Below, piece by piece: positions 1 through 9,500 of a stretch of DNA of 42,919 nt. The DNA is from Parabacteroides sp. Marseille-P3160 (GTDB taxonomy: Bacteria; Bacteroidota; Bacteroidia; Bacteroidales; Tannerellaceae). The stretch lies in assembly GCF_900162725.1 (NCBI RefSeq), contig NZ_LT799418.1, forward strand, positions 2,561,845 through 2,604,763, read 5' to 3'. The stretch's first letter is position 1. Each line of letters opens with the position of its first letter. The notes below the pieces were generated by a model. The model was given only the letters and a program-made list of their open reading frames with translations, was not told the origin of the DNA and did no database searches. The translations under genes and the position numbers were made by a program.

Positions 1-174
1 ATTACGTTCACAGGTACTTAATGCCGAATACAATCCCGCGGTATTCGATAGGGCAACGCCAGGTTCATAAAAAGACAAAGGTTTCGGATCCAACCAACTT
101 TCTCCACATGCACATAACAGAGGTAATAACATAGAGAATGTCAATAGTTTGATTGTATTTTGATTTGCTTTCAT
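1..174 (-). CDS. SusD/RagB-family outer-membrane lipoprotein, 5' part only
   Basis: Only the first 58 codons are inside the window; the gene runs off the left edge. The start is ATG at 174. The N-terminus has a lipoprotein signal peptide ending in the lipobox LLCAC, followed by GESWLDPKPLSFY, the sort of sequence seen just after the lipidated cysteine in SusD-like proteins. It lies 14 bases downstream of a susC-like gene on the same strand, the standard SusC-SusD order. By family knowledge, SusD proteins sit on the cell surface as a lid over the SusC barrel and bind glycan. The substrate cannot be read from this fragment. Confidence 0.82.
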   Translation of the reverse strand, partial: MKANQNTIKLLTFSMLLPLLCACGESWLDPKPLSFYEPGVALSNTAGLYSALSTCERN

Positions 175-188
175 AATATCTTCTTTTA

Positions 189-3100
189 TTAAAGAGTGAA
201 GTTTACACTAAGGTTATATGTACGAGGAGTAGGATCCGCTCCTGACTCCGGATCTCCAAAATCCCATTCGGGGGCCCACATTGCAGCATTACGCACACTT
301 AATGTTAATCGCATATTCTGAACAAAGAATTTTTTCAAGAATTTAGGAGGAACATTGTAAGAAGCTGTAATGTTATCGAGACGTATAAATGAGCGATTGA
401 CATAATTATTCCCAATATTTTTAGAACCGACACGGGCATAGTCATTAATAGGATTATTCGGTGTCCAGCGAGGTAAAGCATAACCTGAACAACGATCTGG
501 AAAATTGGAATTATTCGCTGCCCGATTGAATGTATTATAATATCCCCAATATGAATATAGAAGGAAAGATAAATCAAAATCCTTAAATAGGCGGAAGTCA
601 TTACGAAAAGTCCAACGGAAACGTGGAGTTTTATATTTCTGGAACACCTTGTCATTATCGGTCATCACACCGTCTCTGTTCTGATCCTTATATTTGAAAT
701 CACCAGGTTGGCAACCATATTTTGCAGCTTCGTCTTCTTCTCCCAGTTGCCATACGCCAATCCGTTCGTAATCCCATATGCGGTCGGGATCCTGTCCGAT
801 AAACCATTGGTTCTTTATATCGTCTGCCTCTTTCTGGCCGATTACATTTCCATCGGAGTCCTTTACGTCCACCATATCCCCGTATAACTTCTTAATCTCA
901 CGACGGTTCAACGAAAAATTGGCGGAACCACTCCATTCAAAGTTTTCCCTTTTCATTATATTGGCATTAAGAGTCACTTCAAAACCTTTATTTTGAAGTT
1001 CTCCCAAATTGGCAGCTACACTGTTAAACCCTATAATTTCAGGTAAAGCACGGTCGACCAGTAAGTCATGTGTTGTTGCCGTATAAACCTCAACCGACCC
1101 AGACAAAATATCCTTGAACAAAGAAAAATCCAACCCGAGGTTATAGGCTGCCTTGCTTTCCCATTTTAGACCAGAATTTGCCATCCGATTTACATATAGA
1201 TAAGAAGAAAGATAGATATTGCCATTCTGGTCAATATAGGGGTGCAAGCCGGAGGTCATATCGGATAATGCCGTATATTGATCAGCCAAATCTCTATTTC
1301 CATTTTTCCCCCAAGATAGACGTAACTTACCGTAATTCAACCAACTATCTGTCTTTCTCATAAAATCTTCCGAAGTAAATACCCAACCGAGAGCAACAGC
1401 CGGAAAGGTCGCCCGTGGATTCTTCAATCCGAATGCAGAATAGCCATCGCGACGTATGGAGGCTGTCAGCATATATTTGTCATGTAATGAATAGTAGATC
1501 CTTCCCATCAAAGCATCTCCGGTCTTATAAGTATCATTGCTTGAAACTAAAGGAACCGTACCTGCTTGTAAACGATGATATCCAAGTATATCCGACGGAC
1601 TATAATTAGATGTTTTCGCTATAGTTTGCCAATATTGGCCTTTTTCAGCATTTTGCAATAATGTCACTTCAAATTTATGAATATCATTGTATTCTTTTTT
1701 CCAACGGATAATGTTATCCACTTGCCAATTAAAAGTTTTTTCATGTTGTCGTTCCGAATTTCCTCCCTTAGCTTTCCATTCCTGATTTTGTGAAGATTCA
1801 TGATTGAAATATTCGTGCCATATATAAGAGGGGGTATAATTAACTTGGTATTCGAAACCGTACGGGAGAGATACTATTGCATAAATACTTGCATTAAATG
1901 TATTGTATCGATTTCTACGATCCCGATATTGATTATCATAGAATGGATTTACCGGGGTTGGATCTCCTGTCGGTAAGCGTTGATAAATACTATTGGGATC
2001 ATCTCTATTATCTGAGCCATAAGGGGAGATAACAGCGGATTTTTCCCAGTCTGCCTGCAAAAAACCTTCGTTACGATCTGCGAAATTAGCATTTAAACCG
2101 ACTTTCAAAAAATCTGTGATCTTTGATTCCACATTTAATCGGGAACGAATATTTTGGAAACGATTGCCTACTATAATACCTTTCCGATCTACATAATTCA
2201 AAGACCAGTAATAAGATAGATTATCGCTCCGGTTCGATATGCTTGCTGTGTAATCTTGTTGAAAACCTGTTTGAAAAACTAAGCCCTGCCAATCTGTAAT
2301 CTTATTGGTCAGATAATTCTCAGTTTCCGGAGTTTTTAACTCTAAGCGACTTAGCCAAGTGCGTAATAATTGTTCTTCTGTCACGGATGTAACAGGCGTT
2401 TTTTGATCATAATTGTACCAATCCAATTGATTGACGCCTTCTAGTTTTCTTGGGTCAACAAACATTTGCGGATATTTAGCCAGATAATCGCTGGCTCTTT
2501 TTCCGATTTCATAGTCATAGCGATAGTCTAGAAATTCGGGAGCATTCATCACCCGGGGCATATTCGAATTTTCCACAAAGCCCATATTGGCATTAAATGT
2601 AATACGTGGTTTTCCTGACTGTCCTTTTTTTGTAGTAAGTAAAATGACACCATTAGCGGCTTTTGCTCCATAAACGGCTGCAGAGCTTGCATCTTTTAAG
2701 ATATCGATGGATGAAATATCGTTCGGATTGATATCTGCGAAAGTGCCATCAAAAATTACTCCATCTACTACATATAACGGGCCGCTATCTGCTTTCAGTG
2801 TTCCGTCTCCACGGATCAATAAAGTCGCATCTCCTTTAGCGCTATTTGCCATTCCAACAATCATACCTGCAGCATTTGCACGAAGTAAATCTTGTACAGA
2901 ACGGGGAGCCTCCGCTTCTAATTTTTCTGTTCGAATAGAAGAGATGGAACCTGTTAGATCTTTTTTTCTTGCTGTACCATATCCGATTACGACTACTTCT
3001 TCCAGTTTTTGGACATCTTCATGTAAGATAATATCTATTTCTTTCTTATTTCCGATAGAGATCTCCTGGGGAGTATAGCCAATATAAGAGAAAGTTAATA

Positions 3101-3326
3101 CAATATTTCTCCCCGACGTTTCCAACGAGTATTTTCCATCCAGATCAGTTAAAGTTCCCCGCGTGGTTTCTTTTTCGATTACATTTACACCAATTAACGA
3201 ATGACCTTCTATATCTTTTACAGTTCCAGTTACTACGTAATTTTGTCCTTTCGCTTCAGTTATGAGCGAGGCCGCTATAAGCAGTATAGATAGATAAGAG
3301 GGAGTTGAAAATCTTTTTTTTAGCAT
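189..3326 (-). CDS. SusC/RagA-family TonB-linked outer-membrane transporter
   Basis: A protein of about 1045 residues that imports oligosaccharides or other large ligands across the outer membrane using TonB energy. After the signal peptide there is a carboxypeptidase-D-regulatory-like domain (VVTGTVKDIEGHSLIGVNV), then the SusC marker EEVVVIGYGTARKKDLTGS, the plug domain with DISSIDILKDASSAAVYG and ANGVILLTTKKG, and a long beta-barrel ending in aromatic YNLSVNFTL. There is no STN domain, so sigma/anti-sigma control through the transporter is unlikely. I chose ATG at 3326 because it gives a clean signal peptide (MLKKRFSTPSYLSILLIAAS); an in-frame ATG at 3365 only adds 13 residues. It is followed by a susD gene and is divergent from an AraC-type gene, its likely regulator. 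Confidence 0.93.
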   Translation of the reverse strand: MLKKRFSTPSYLSILLIAASLITEAKGQNYVVTGTVKDIEGHSLIGVNVIEKETTRGTLTDLDGKYSLETSGRNIVLTFSYIGYTPQEISIGNKKEIDIILHEDVQKLEEVVVIGYGTARKKDLTGSISSIRTEKLEAEAPRSVQDLLRANAAGMIVGMANSAKGDATLLIRGDGTLKADSGPLYVVDGVIFDGTFADINPNDISSIDILKDASSAAVYGAKAANGVILLTTKKGQSGKPRITFNANMGFVENSNMPRVMNAPEFLDYRYDYEIGKRASDYLAKYPQMFVDPRKLEGVNQLDWYNYDQKTPVTSVTEEQLLRTWLSRLELKTPETENYLTNKITDWQGLVFQTGFQQDYTASISNRSDNLSYYWSLNYVDRKGIIVGNRFQNIRSRLNVESKITDFLKVGLNANFADRNEGFLQADWEKSAVISPYGSDNRDDPNSIYQRLPTGDPTPVNPFYDNQYRDRRNRYNTFNASIYAIVSLPYGFEYQVNYTPSYIWHEYFNHESSQNQEWKAKGGNSERQHEKTFNWQVDNIIRWKKEYNDIHKFEVTLLQNAEKGQYWQTIAKTSNYSPSDILGYHRLQAGTVPLVSSNDTYKTGDALMGRIYYSLHDKYMLTASIRRDGYSAFGLKNPRATFPAVALGWVFTSEDFMRKTDSWLNYGKLRLSWGKNGNRDLADQYTALSDMTSGLHPYIDQNGNIYLSSYLYVNRMANSGLKWESKAAYNLGLDFSLFKDILSGSVEVYTATTHDLLVDRALPEIIGFNSVAANLGELQNKGFEVTLNANIMKRENFEWSGSANFSLNRREIKKLYGDMVDVKDSDGNVIGQKEADDIKNQWFIGQDPDRIWDYERIGVWQLGEEDEAAKYGCQPGDFKYKDQNRDGVMTDNDKVFQKYKTPRFRWTFRNDFRLFKDFDLSFLLYSYWGYYNTFNRAANNSNFPDRCSGYALPRWTPNNPINDYARVGSKNIGNNYVNRSFIRLDNITASYNVPPKFLKKFFVQNMRLTLSVRNAAMWAPEWDFGDPESGADPTPRTYNLSVNFTL

Positions 3327-3494
3327 AGATTTAAAATTTGTATTAGACAATAAGGTTAATAGCATTTCTCTCTTTGATATTGTGTTTACTTTTATCTTTC
3401 CTGATATATTAAATAGTCTTCTAAGATGTTATGACTTAACTCTAATCATAATGCGTTTCTTTAACAATTTGTGATGTGTTATATTAATATATTG

Positions 3495-3531
3495 CAAATT
3501 AAAAGTCTTTTTATTTTTATAGTATATACTA
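3495..3531. promoter_or_regulatory. Divergent control region between susC and the AraC gene
   Basis: The spacer between the two divergent genes is AT-rich. It holds a perfect 12-bp palindrome, TAGTATATACTA, at 3520-3531. A leftward -7-like box TTAATTTG (complement of 3495-3502) differs from TAnnTTTG only at the second base and could serve susC. The palindrome lies about 20 bp upstream of that box, where an activator could bind. Operator function is an inference. Confidence 0.3.
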
Positions 3532-3550
3532 TTTTAGCATAACTTATAAT

Positions 3551-3558
3551 TATATTTG
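3551..3558 (+). promoter_or_regulatory. Bacteroidetes -7 box for the AraC-type gene
   Basis: TATATTTG fits the TAnnTTTG consensus exactly and lies 48 bases before the start codon at 3607. No good -33 TTTG is visible at the usual distance, so the promoter may need an activator or may be weak. Confidence 0.5.
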
Positions 3559-3606
3559 CATACTGAATCATGATAATATGTTTTTCAACATCTAAAAATA
3601 AAAGAG

Positions 3607-4485
3607 ATGGAAGTTCCCATGATGAATGAGCAACTTGCTATTAATGAGCAAAATCCCATTATAGCAAGATTCTATGACTATGACTATTTTACTTATCCTT
3701 GGCATTTTCACCGGGAATATGAAATTATCTATGTGAAGGAAAGCTTTGGCGAAAGATTTGTCGGGGATAACATGGAGTACTACCAGGCGGGAGATCTGAT
3801 CTTGATAGGAAGTAATTTACCTCATTATATGAGAAGTAACGAACTCTTTTACAAGGGGGATCCGGAGCTGAGGGTGAAAGGAGCCGTCATTCAATTCTCC
3901 GCCGATTTCATGTCGTGGGCAATCGGTCATTATGCGGACTTTATTCATATAAAGACCTTGTTGGAGAAGGCGGGGAGGGGCATTCATTTTCCGTATCCCG
4001 AAAATAAGGAAATAATCCCTTTCATAGAAGAATTGCCTGCCGCCAAAGGCTTTGATCGGATTGTCGGACTGCTGTTTTTATTGGATAAGATGGCGAAGTT
4101 CCATCCGAAGCGTCTTTTGTGCAGTCCCCGCTTTAGTGATAAACTATCGGAGGTTTCCGACAGTCGGATCGAAAAGCTGCTTTCTTATCTGAATTACCAT
4201 TACACGGAGAATCTAAGGTTAGATAACGTCGCTTCGATCATGTTTATGAATACCTCGGCCTTCTGCCGTTATTTCAAGCAGAAAACTGGAAAATCATATG
4301 TCAATTATGTACAAGAACTCCGGATAGGCTATGCCTGCAAATTGCTCCTCAGCACTTCCTACGATATTTCACAGATCAGCATTGAATGTGGTTTTAATAC
4401 AATTTGCCATTTCAATAAGGTATTTAAACATAGAACCGGATTGGTCCCTTCTGAATATAAGAAGCTGTTTATGCAAAATCGGTAG
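3607..4485 (+). CDS. AraC-family transcriptional regulator
   Basis: A 292-residue cytoplasmic regulator. The N-terminal half is a cupin-like ligand-binding domain, with WHFHREYEIIYV near residue 40 and GDLILIGSNLPHYM near residue 65. The last 100 residues form the double helix-turn-helix of the family: LDNVASIMFMNTSAFCRYFK, then ISQISIECGFNTICHFNKVF and the closing HRTGLVPSEYKK. It is transcribed away from the adjacent susC/susD pair, the usual placement for a local activator of a glycan locus. It lacks the sensor and kinase parts of a hybrid two-component regulator, so its signal is probably a soluble sugar. ATG at 3607 is used; an alternative at 3619 or 3622 would change little. Confidence 0.92.
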   Translation: MEVPMMNEQLAINEQNPIIARFYDYDYFTYPWHFHREYEIIYVKESFGERFVGDNMEYYQAGDLILIGSNLPHYMRSNELFYKGDPELRVKGAVIQFSADFMSWAIGHYADFIHIKTLLEKAGRGIHFPYPENKEIIPFIEELPAAKGFDRIVGLLFLLDKMAKFHPKRLLCSPRFSDKLSEVSDSRIEKLLSYLNYHYTENLRLDNVASIMFMNTSAFCRYFKQKTGKSYVNYVQELRIGYACKLLLSTSYDISQISIECGFNTICHFNKVFKHRTGLVPSEYKKLFMQNR

Positions 4486-4513
4486 CTAAAAGTAGGTTAA
4501 CCTGCTTTTGGCT
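4484..4513 (+). terminator. Hairpin at the end of the AraC gene
   Basis: The arms 4484-4496 and 4501-4513 pair over 13 positions, two of them G-U, around a TTAA loop. The left arm overlaps the stop codon. No long T-run follows, so termination is plausible but not certain. Confidence 0.5.
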
Positions 4514-4608
4514 TCATCTAAATTAAAAATAATAACTCTTCGGAAAGAGGCCATCGTTTGAATTCTTTTTTGCAATTTTGCAGCGGTTTTTAATAGGATG
4601 CAAAGATA

Positions 4609-4900
4609 ATGAGTGAGAGTGCGTCTTCTCTAAAACGGATTCGATTGGCAGTTTTTATCAATTATTTTTATTTGGGATTGTGTTTTTCCTCTTTGGCCAG
4701 CCAGATACCATATATCAAAACTGCTTTGAAACTGGATAATACGACGTGGAGAGCCGTTTTGCTCATGCTGCCGCTCGGACAGATCTGTGAGATGTTCATT
4801 TCGGATTTCGTTATTTCGAAGTTGGGGAGCAAGTTTATTTTGCCGATTGCCCTGGCTCGCATCCCGTTTGAAAGTTTTCAAAAAAGAAGCTGAACAATAA
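4609..4900 (+). pseudogene. Broken MFS-type transporter remnant
   Basis: An open frame of 94 codons (4609-4893) encodes the start of a major facilitator superfamily transporter: a first membrane helix (IRLAVFINYFYLGLCFSSLA), the loop SQIPYIKTALKLDNTTW, and a second helix region ending in the loop-like FVISKLGSKFILPIALAR. Such transporters usually have about 390 residues and twelve helices, so most of the protein is missing. In another frame the same DNA reads RLKVFKKEAEQ and then stop (4898-4900), which looks like the charged tail of a transporter. The simplest reading is an internal deletion that joined the first helices to the C-terminal tail out of frame. The tail is my inference. Confidence 0.6.
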
Positions 4901-4993
4901 GTCCCTTCAAAGGTTTATATAACAGAGAGAACTTTCTCCTCTGGAGATAACGGATGAGAATGTATCTCATTGCACTTTTCGATAGAAGTTAAA

Positions 4994-7873
4994 ATGAAAT
5001 ATGTAAATGTGGTGATGACTGCGGCTCTTTCTCTAAATATTGCATCTTCTCAAACTCTAGGGACACTTCATGTGAATGAGTATAAATTGAGTAACGGTTT
5101 GACAGTCTGGTTGAATGAAGACCATAGCCAGCCGAAGGTTTTCGGTGCCGTAGTGGTAAAGGCGGGAGCTAAGGACTGCCCGAACACTGGCATCGCCCAC
5201 TATTTCGAACATATGATGTTCAAGGGTACGGACAAAATCGGAACAATAGATTATGCCGCGGAAAAGGTATTCCTGGATTCAATCGCCCGTAAATACGACG
5301 ATCTTCGACAGACAAAAGATAAGAAAAGGCGGATGTTCATCCAATACGAAATAAACCGGTTGAGCGTCAAAGCCGCTGAATATGTGATTCCCAATGAATT
5401 CGATAAATTGGTTTCCAAATACGGAGGGAGCAAAATTAATGCGGGGACGTCATATGACTATACTGTTTATTATAATACCTTCTCCCCCCAATATATTGCC
5501 CAATGGGTGGAAATAAACAGCGAACGCCTGCTAAATCCTATTTTCCGAATGTTCCAGAGCGAATTAGAAACAGTTTATGAAGAGAAGAACATGACCGGAG
5601 ATTATATCGGCGGGCAGGCGATCGAAAAACTGACAGAGCGCTATTTTTATCCTCATCCGTACGCTTATCCGATCATCGGGAGTACGGAGAACCTGAAGAA
5701 TCCGCGCTTGTCGGAAATGCGGAAGTTTTTTGAAGAATATTATGTAGCTTCGAATATGGGGCTGATCCTAAGCGGTGATTTCGATACCGCAACGACACTT
5801 CCTTTGTTGGAAGGGACTTTCTCGCGCATTCCGCAGGGAGAAGCTCCCCGTTCCGTAATTGCTCCTCCTCCTCCATTTAAGGGAAGGGAAAGGGCTGTAG
5901 CTAAATTTCCAATTCCTCTGATCAAGGCTTTTGCTTTCGGCTTTCGCGGGGTGCCTTCAGATCATCCCGACCAGGCGGCCTTGAATATCGCTGTGGGGAT
6001 ATTGAACAATACCAACGGGACGGGGTATCTGGATAAACTGACGGTCGAACGAAAGGTGATGACGGCTATGTCCATCAATGAGAGCCTGAATGACGCCGGT
6101 ATCCTGGCGGTGTTTGTCGTACCCCAGTTGGTTGTCCAGTCTTACCGCAACGCCGAAAAGCTGGTTTGGCATGAGATCGAAAGGGTTAAGGAAGGCGATT
6201 TTACGGAAGATACATTCAATAGTTTGAAGTTGGAACAGCTTCGCCAGCATATGACCGGATTGGAAGATATCAATTCCCGTTCCCAGGTCATGATACGCCT
6301 CTTCTCCCAAGGGAAGAGTTGGAATGATTATATGAAGGAACTGGATAATATCAGCAAGCTGACGAAAGAGGATGTCATGCGTGTTGCAAATAAATATTTT
6401 GGAGCTAATTATTTATATGTCCGGAAGAAGACTGGAAAATATAAGAAGGAATATTTGCCAAAACCGAACTTTGCGCCCATTGTTCCTAAGCATACGGACG
6501 CAACGTCTGAGTATGCCAAAGAGTTGGAGAAGTTACCGGTGCGTGAAGTCGTTCCGCGCTTTGTCGACTTCGAAAAGGACGTAAAAACAATACAATTGGC
6601 GGATAAGGTAACTCTTTACACGAAGTATAATTCGGTGAACGATATCTTTACGCTGAATTTTTCCTATGGCGTCGGCTGCCTGGAACGTCCGCTCTTATCC
6701 CAGTTGGCTATCTATCTCCCTTATCTGGGAACCGACCGTTATACGTACGAAGAGTTCCGGAGTCATTTGCAGACGTTAGGCAGCACGCTGATGTTCGATG
6801 TCGATGACAATAACTTTACGGTTAAAGTTAGTGGCTTCGATAAGAATTTCAAGGAAACCATGGAGGTTGTCCAGGACTTTTTCAACCATGCCAAAGTGGA
6901 TAGAGAACGCCTGCGTGTATTGGTTGATAATGCAAAAGTGACGGAAAAGGCTTTCTTCAAATCCAGTAACGAGGTGGCGGCTGCTCTGTTCGAACGTGTG
7001 CAGTATGGTGATCAGTCCCGCTATCTGAGGAAACTATCTTTGTCGGATATAAAAGAACTGACGGGAGAAGAGTTGCTTCGCCTTTTTGCCGAAGTCCAGC
7101 GGGTGGAGTGCAGCGTACATTATTGCGGTACTTTAAGTGAGTTGGAAGTGAGCGAGCGGATAAAAGAATATCTGCCGTTGGAACAGATAACGGTCAGTTC
7201 CCGTTCTCCTTTTTACCGCACCGCGATCGATTACAAGAAACCGATGGTTTTCTTTTATGATATGCGGGATATATCCCAAAGCATTGTTTACGGCTATTTC
7301 CTTGGAGGACCTTTTGATGAGGAGACTCGTCATGCCTCCAAACTCTTTTCCGTCTATTTCGGCGGTGGCATGAGCAGTATTATGTTTCAGGAGATAAGAG
7401 AATTCCGTTCGTATGCTTACTATACATACGGGGGATTCCAATTGCCTCCGGTGCGCTATAAAGATCAACCCGTCAGTTTTGTGTCGCTCCTGTCTACGCA
7501 AAATGACAAGACGGTGGATGCCATGATTGTCCTGGATTCCCTACTCCGGCATTTGCCGGAGCAGCCGGATAAAATCGAAGCGGTAAAACAATCTATCCTG
7601 AATCAGATCAGCAACGGTTATCCGACACTGCGTGAGATCTCGACCCGCATTGCAGGGTATAAGCGGGATGGCTATGCCAACGATCCGAATAAGACTTTGT
7701 TTAACAATCTTGAAACATTGGGTATAGAGGATATCGTACGTTTCCATCAAATATATATGCAAGGGAGTCAACCGGTTTATATCGTTGTCGGCAATTCGAA
7801 ACGGATAGATATGAAGCGTCTGGCCTCTTTCGGAACCCTTGTGAGAATGAAGCGCAAGGAGTTTTACCGGTAA
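4994..7873 (+). CDS. Secreted M16-family zinc metallopeptidase (pitrilysin/insulinase-like)
   Basis: A protein of 959 residues with two M16 units in one chain. The first unit has the inverted zinc motif HYFEH (H69 and H73 bind zinc, E72 is catalytic) and a downstream ELETVYEEKNM near residue 190 that should give the third ligand. The second unit lacks HxxEH but keeps the substrate-side segment GGGMSSIMFQEIREFRSYAY, as in family members where the C-terminal half only helps bind peptide. ATG at 4994 gives a signal peptide (MKYVNVVMTAALSLNIASS), so it should act in the periplasm; an ATG at 4970 would put extra charged residues in front. The stretch between HxxEH and the third ligand is about 45 residues longer than the classic spacing. 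The symporter gene follows 172 bases later with its own promoter. Confidence 0.9.
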   Translation: MKYVNVVMTAALSLNIASSQTLGTLHVNEYKLSNGLTVWLNEDHSQPKVFGAVVVKAGAKDCPNTGIAHYFEHMMFKGTDKIGTIDYAAEKVFLDSIARKYDDLRQTKDKKRRMFIQYEINRLSVKAAEYVIPNEFDKLVSKYGGSKINAGTSYDYTVYYNTFSPQYIAQWVEINSERLLNPIFRMFQSELETVYEEKNMTGDYIGGQAIEKLTERYFYPHPYAYPIIGSTENLKNPRLSEMRKFFEEYYVASNMGLILSGDFDTATTLPLLEGTFSRIPQGEAPRSVIAPPPPFKGRERAVAKFPIPLIKAFAFGFRGVPSDHPDQAALNIAVGILNNTNGTGYLDKLTVERKVMTAMSINESLNDAGILAVFVVPQLVVQSYRNAEKLVWHEIERVKEGDFTEDTFNSLKLEQLRQHMTGLEDINSRSQVMIRLFSQGKSWNDYMKELDNISKLTKEDVMRVANKYFGANYLYVRKKTGKYKKEYLPKPNFAPIVPKHTDATSEYAKELEKLPVREVVPRFVDFEKDVKTIQLADKVTLYTKYNSVNDIFTLNFSYGVGCLERPLLSQLAIYLPYLGTDRYTYEEFRSHLQTLGSTLMFDVDDNNFTVKVSGFDKNFKETMEVVQDFFNHAKVDRERLRVLVDNAKVTEKAFFKSSNEVAAALFERVQYGDQSRYLRKLSLSDIKELTGEELLRLFAEVQRVECSVHYCGTLSELEVSERIKEYLPLEQITVSSRSPFYRTAIDYKKPMVFFYDMRDISQSIVYGYFLGGPFDEETRHASKLFSVYFGGGMSSIMFQEIREFRSYAYYTYGGFQLPPVRYKDQPVSFVSLLSTQNDKTVDAMIVLDSLLRHLPEQPDKIEAVKQSILNQISNGYPTLREISTRIAGYKRDGYANDPNKTLFNNLETLGIEDIVRFHQIYMQGSQPVYIVVGNSKRIDMKRLASFGTLVRMKRKEFYR

Positions 7874-7988
7874 ACGGAGCGATATTTCTTTCAGAGGAGG
7901 AAAAGGGGGATTGTGATTGGTGTACTAATTTTTTGTTTATTTAACTATATTGGGGACGAATAATGTGTTATTTCCTTACGCGGGGATA

Positions 7989-8017
7989 TTGAAATCGACT
8001 CTTTTTGTGTAGATTTG
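7989..8017 (+). promoter_or_regulatory. Bacteroidetes promoter for the symporter gene
   Basis: The -7 box TAGATTTG at 8010-8017 fits TAnnTTTG exactly. A TTG at 7989-7991 lies 18 bases upstream, close to the usual -33 spacing. Transcription should start a few bases after 8017, leaving a short leader before ATG at 8046. Confidence 0.65.
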
Positions 8018-8045
8018 TCGTCTGCATATCTAAGATAATATACAA

Positions 8046-9500
8046 ATGACACCACTACTGATACTTCTGACAATTTTGTCCTATTTTGTTCTGCTGTTTG
8101 TGATCTCGTATTTAACCGGTCGAAAGGCGGATAACCAGAGTTTCTTTACGGGAAATCGTAAATCCCCTTGGTATCTGGTGACGATCGCCATGATCGGGTC
8201 TGCGATATCCGGCGTAACATTTGTCTCGGTTCCCGGAATGGTGGAAAGTAATAGTTTTGCCTACTTGCAGATGGTGCTTGGCTTTATGGTCGGCCAATTT
8301 ATTATTGCTTTTGTTCTGATTCCGCTTTTCTATAAGATGAATCTGACTTCCATCTATGAATATCTGGAAAGCCGTTTTGGTGTTTCCACCTATAAGACCG
8401 GCGCCTGGTTCTTTTTTATCTCGAAGATGTTGGGAGCCGCTGTCCGACTTCTTCTTATCTGTATTGTCTTTCAACTATTGGTTTTCGAGCCTTTCCATTT
8501 GCCGTTTTGGGTAAATGTAGTCTTTACGGTAGGGGTGGTTTGGCTTTATACTTTTAAAGGAGGAGTCAAATCGGTTGTGTGGACCGATTCGCTGAAAACG
8601 TTTTGCCTGGTGGTTTCGGTAGGCGCTTGTATCTATTATATATCCAAAGACCTGGGGTTGAACTTCTCGGGGATGCTGTCCACGATTCAGGAAAGCAAGA
8701 TGTCCCGGATTTTCTTTTTTGATGATATCAATGACCGCCGGTATTTTTTCAAACAGTTTCTCGCCGGTATTTTTACAGTTATTGCAACGACCGGATTGGA
8801 CCAGGACATGATGCAAAAGACGTTAAGTTGCAAAAGCTATAAGGATTCCCAAAAAAACATGGTCATCAGCGGAGTAATGCAACTGTTTGTCATTCTCTTG
8901 TTTTTAATGCTGGGTGTTTTACTCTATACTTTCGCCATGCGTGAAAATATACCGTTTCCCGGGAAAAGTGACGAACTGTTCCCGGCGATCGCTACCGGCG
9001 ATTACTTCCCTGCAATCGTCAGCATTCTTTTTATTGTCGGCCTTGTTTCCGCAGCTTATGCGGCAGCGGGTTCCGCCTTGACGGCTTTGACCACTTCTTT
9101 TACCGTTGATATTCTGAATATAAAAAAAGAAACAGACCGTAAGGTAGCGGATACCCGTAAACGGGTACATGTAGCGATGGCCGTCGTGATGGGAATCATT
9201 ATCATCATTATCAACTTGTTGAACAATACATCGGTTATCGATGCAGTCTATGTGTTGGCCAGCTATACTTACGGCCCGATTCTCGGATTGTTTATCTTCG
9301 GTATTTTTACGAAAAAACAGGTTTACGATAAATATATTCCATTTGTCGCCCTTCTTTCCCCTATACTCTGCTTGATCATAGACAAAAACTCGGAAGCCTG
9401 GTTTAATGGTTACCGGTTCAGCTATGAACTTCTGATCATGAACGCCACCCTTACTTTTCTCGGCCTTTGTTTATTCATCAAGAAGAAAGAAGTGCGTTAA
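8046..9500 (+). CDS. Sodium:solute symporter (SSS family)
   Basis: A 484-residue inner-membrane protein with about thirteen hydrophobic segments. The start (LSYFVLLFVISYLTGRKADN), then SFFTGNRKSPWYLVTIAMIG and SAISGVTFVSVPGMV are characteristic of the sodium-dependent solute symporter family, where the second segment helps form the sodium site. DQDMMQKTLSCKSYKDSQKN in the middle and SAAYAAAGSALTALTTSFTV later also match the family. The solute cannot be predicted; relatives carry sugars, sialic acid, proline or carboxylates. The gene has its own promoter. Its stop codon overlaps by 4 bases the stop region of the convergent gene that follows, leaving no space for a terminator between them. Confidence 0.92.
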   Translation: MTPLLILLTILSYFVLLFVISYLTGRKADNQSFFTGNRKSPWYLVTIAMIGSAISGVTFVSVPGMVESNSFAYLQMVLGFMVGQFIIAFVLIPLFYKMNLTSIYEYLESRFGVSTYKTGAWFFFISKMLGAAVRLLLICIVFQLLVFEPFHLPFWVNVVFTVGVVWLYTFKGGVKSVVWTDSLKTFCLVVSVGACIYYISKDLGLNFSGMLSTIQESKMSRIFFFDDINDRRYFFKQFLAGIFTVIATTGLDQDMMQKTLSCKSYKDSQKNMVISGVMQLFVILLFLMLGVLLYTFAMRENIPFPGKSDELFPAIATGDYFPAIVSILFIVGLVSAAYAAAGSALTALTTSFTVDILNIKKETDRKVADTRKRVHVAMAVVMGIIIIIINLLNNTSVIDAVYVLASYTYGPILGLFIFGIFTKKQVYDKYIPFVALLSPILCLIIDKNSEAWFNGYRFSYELLIMNATLTFLGLCLFIKKKEVR

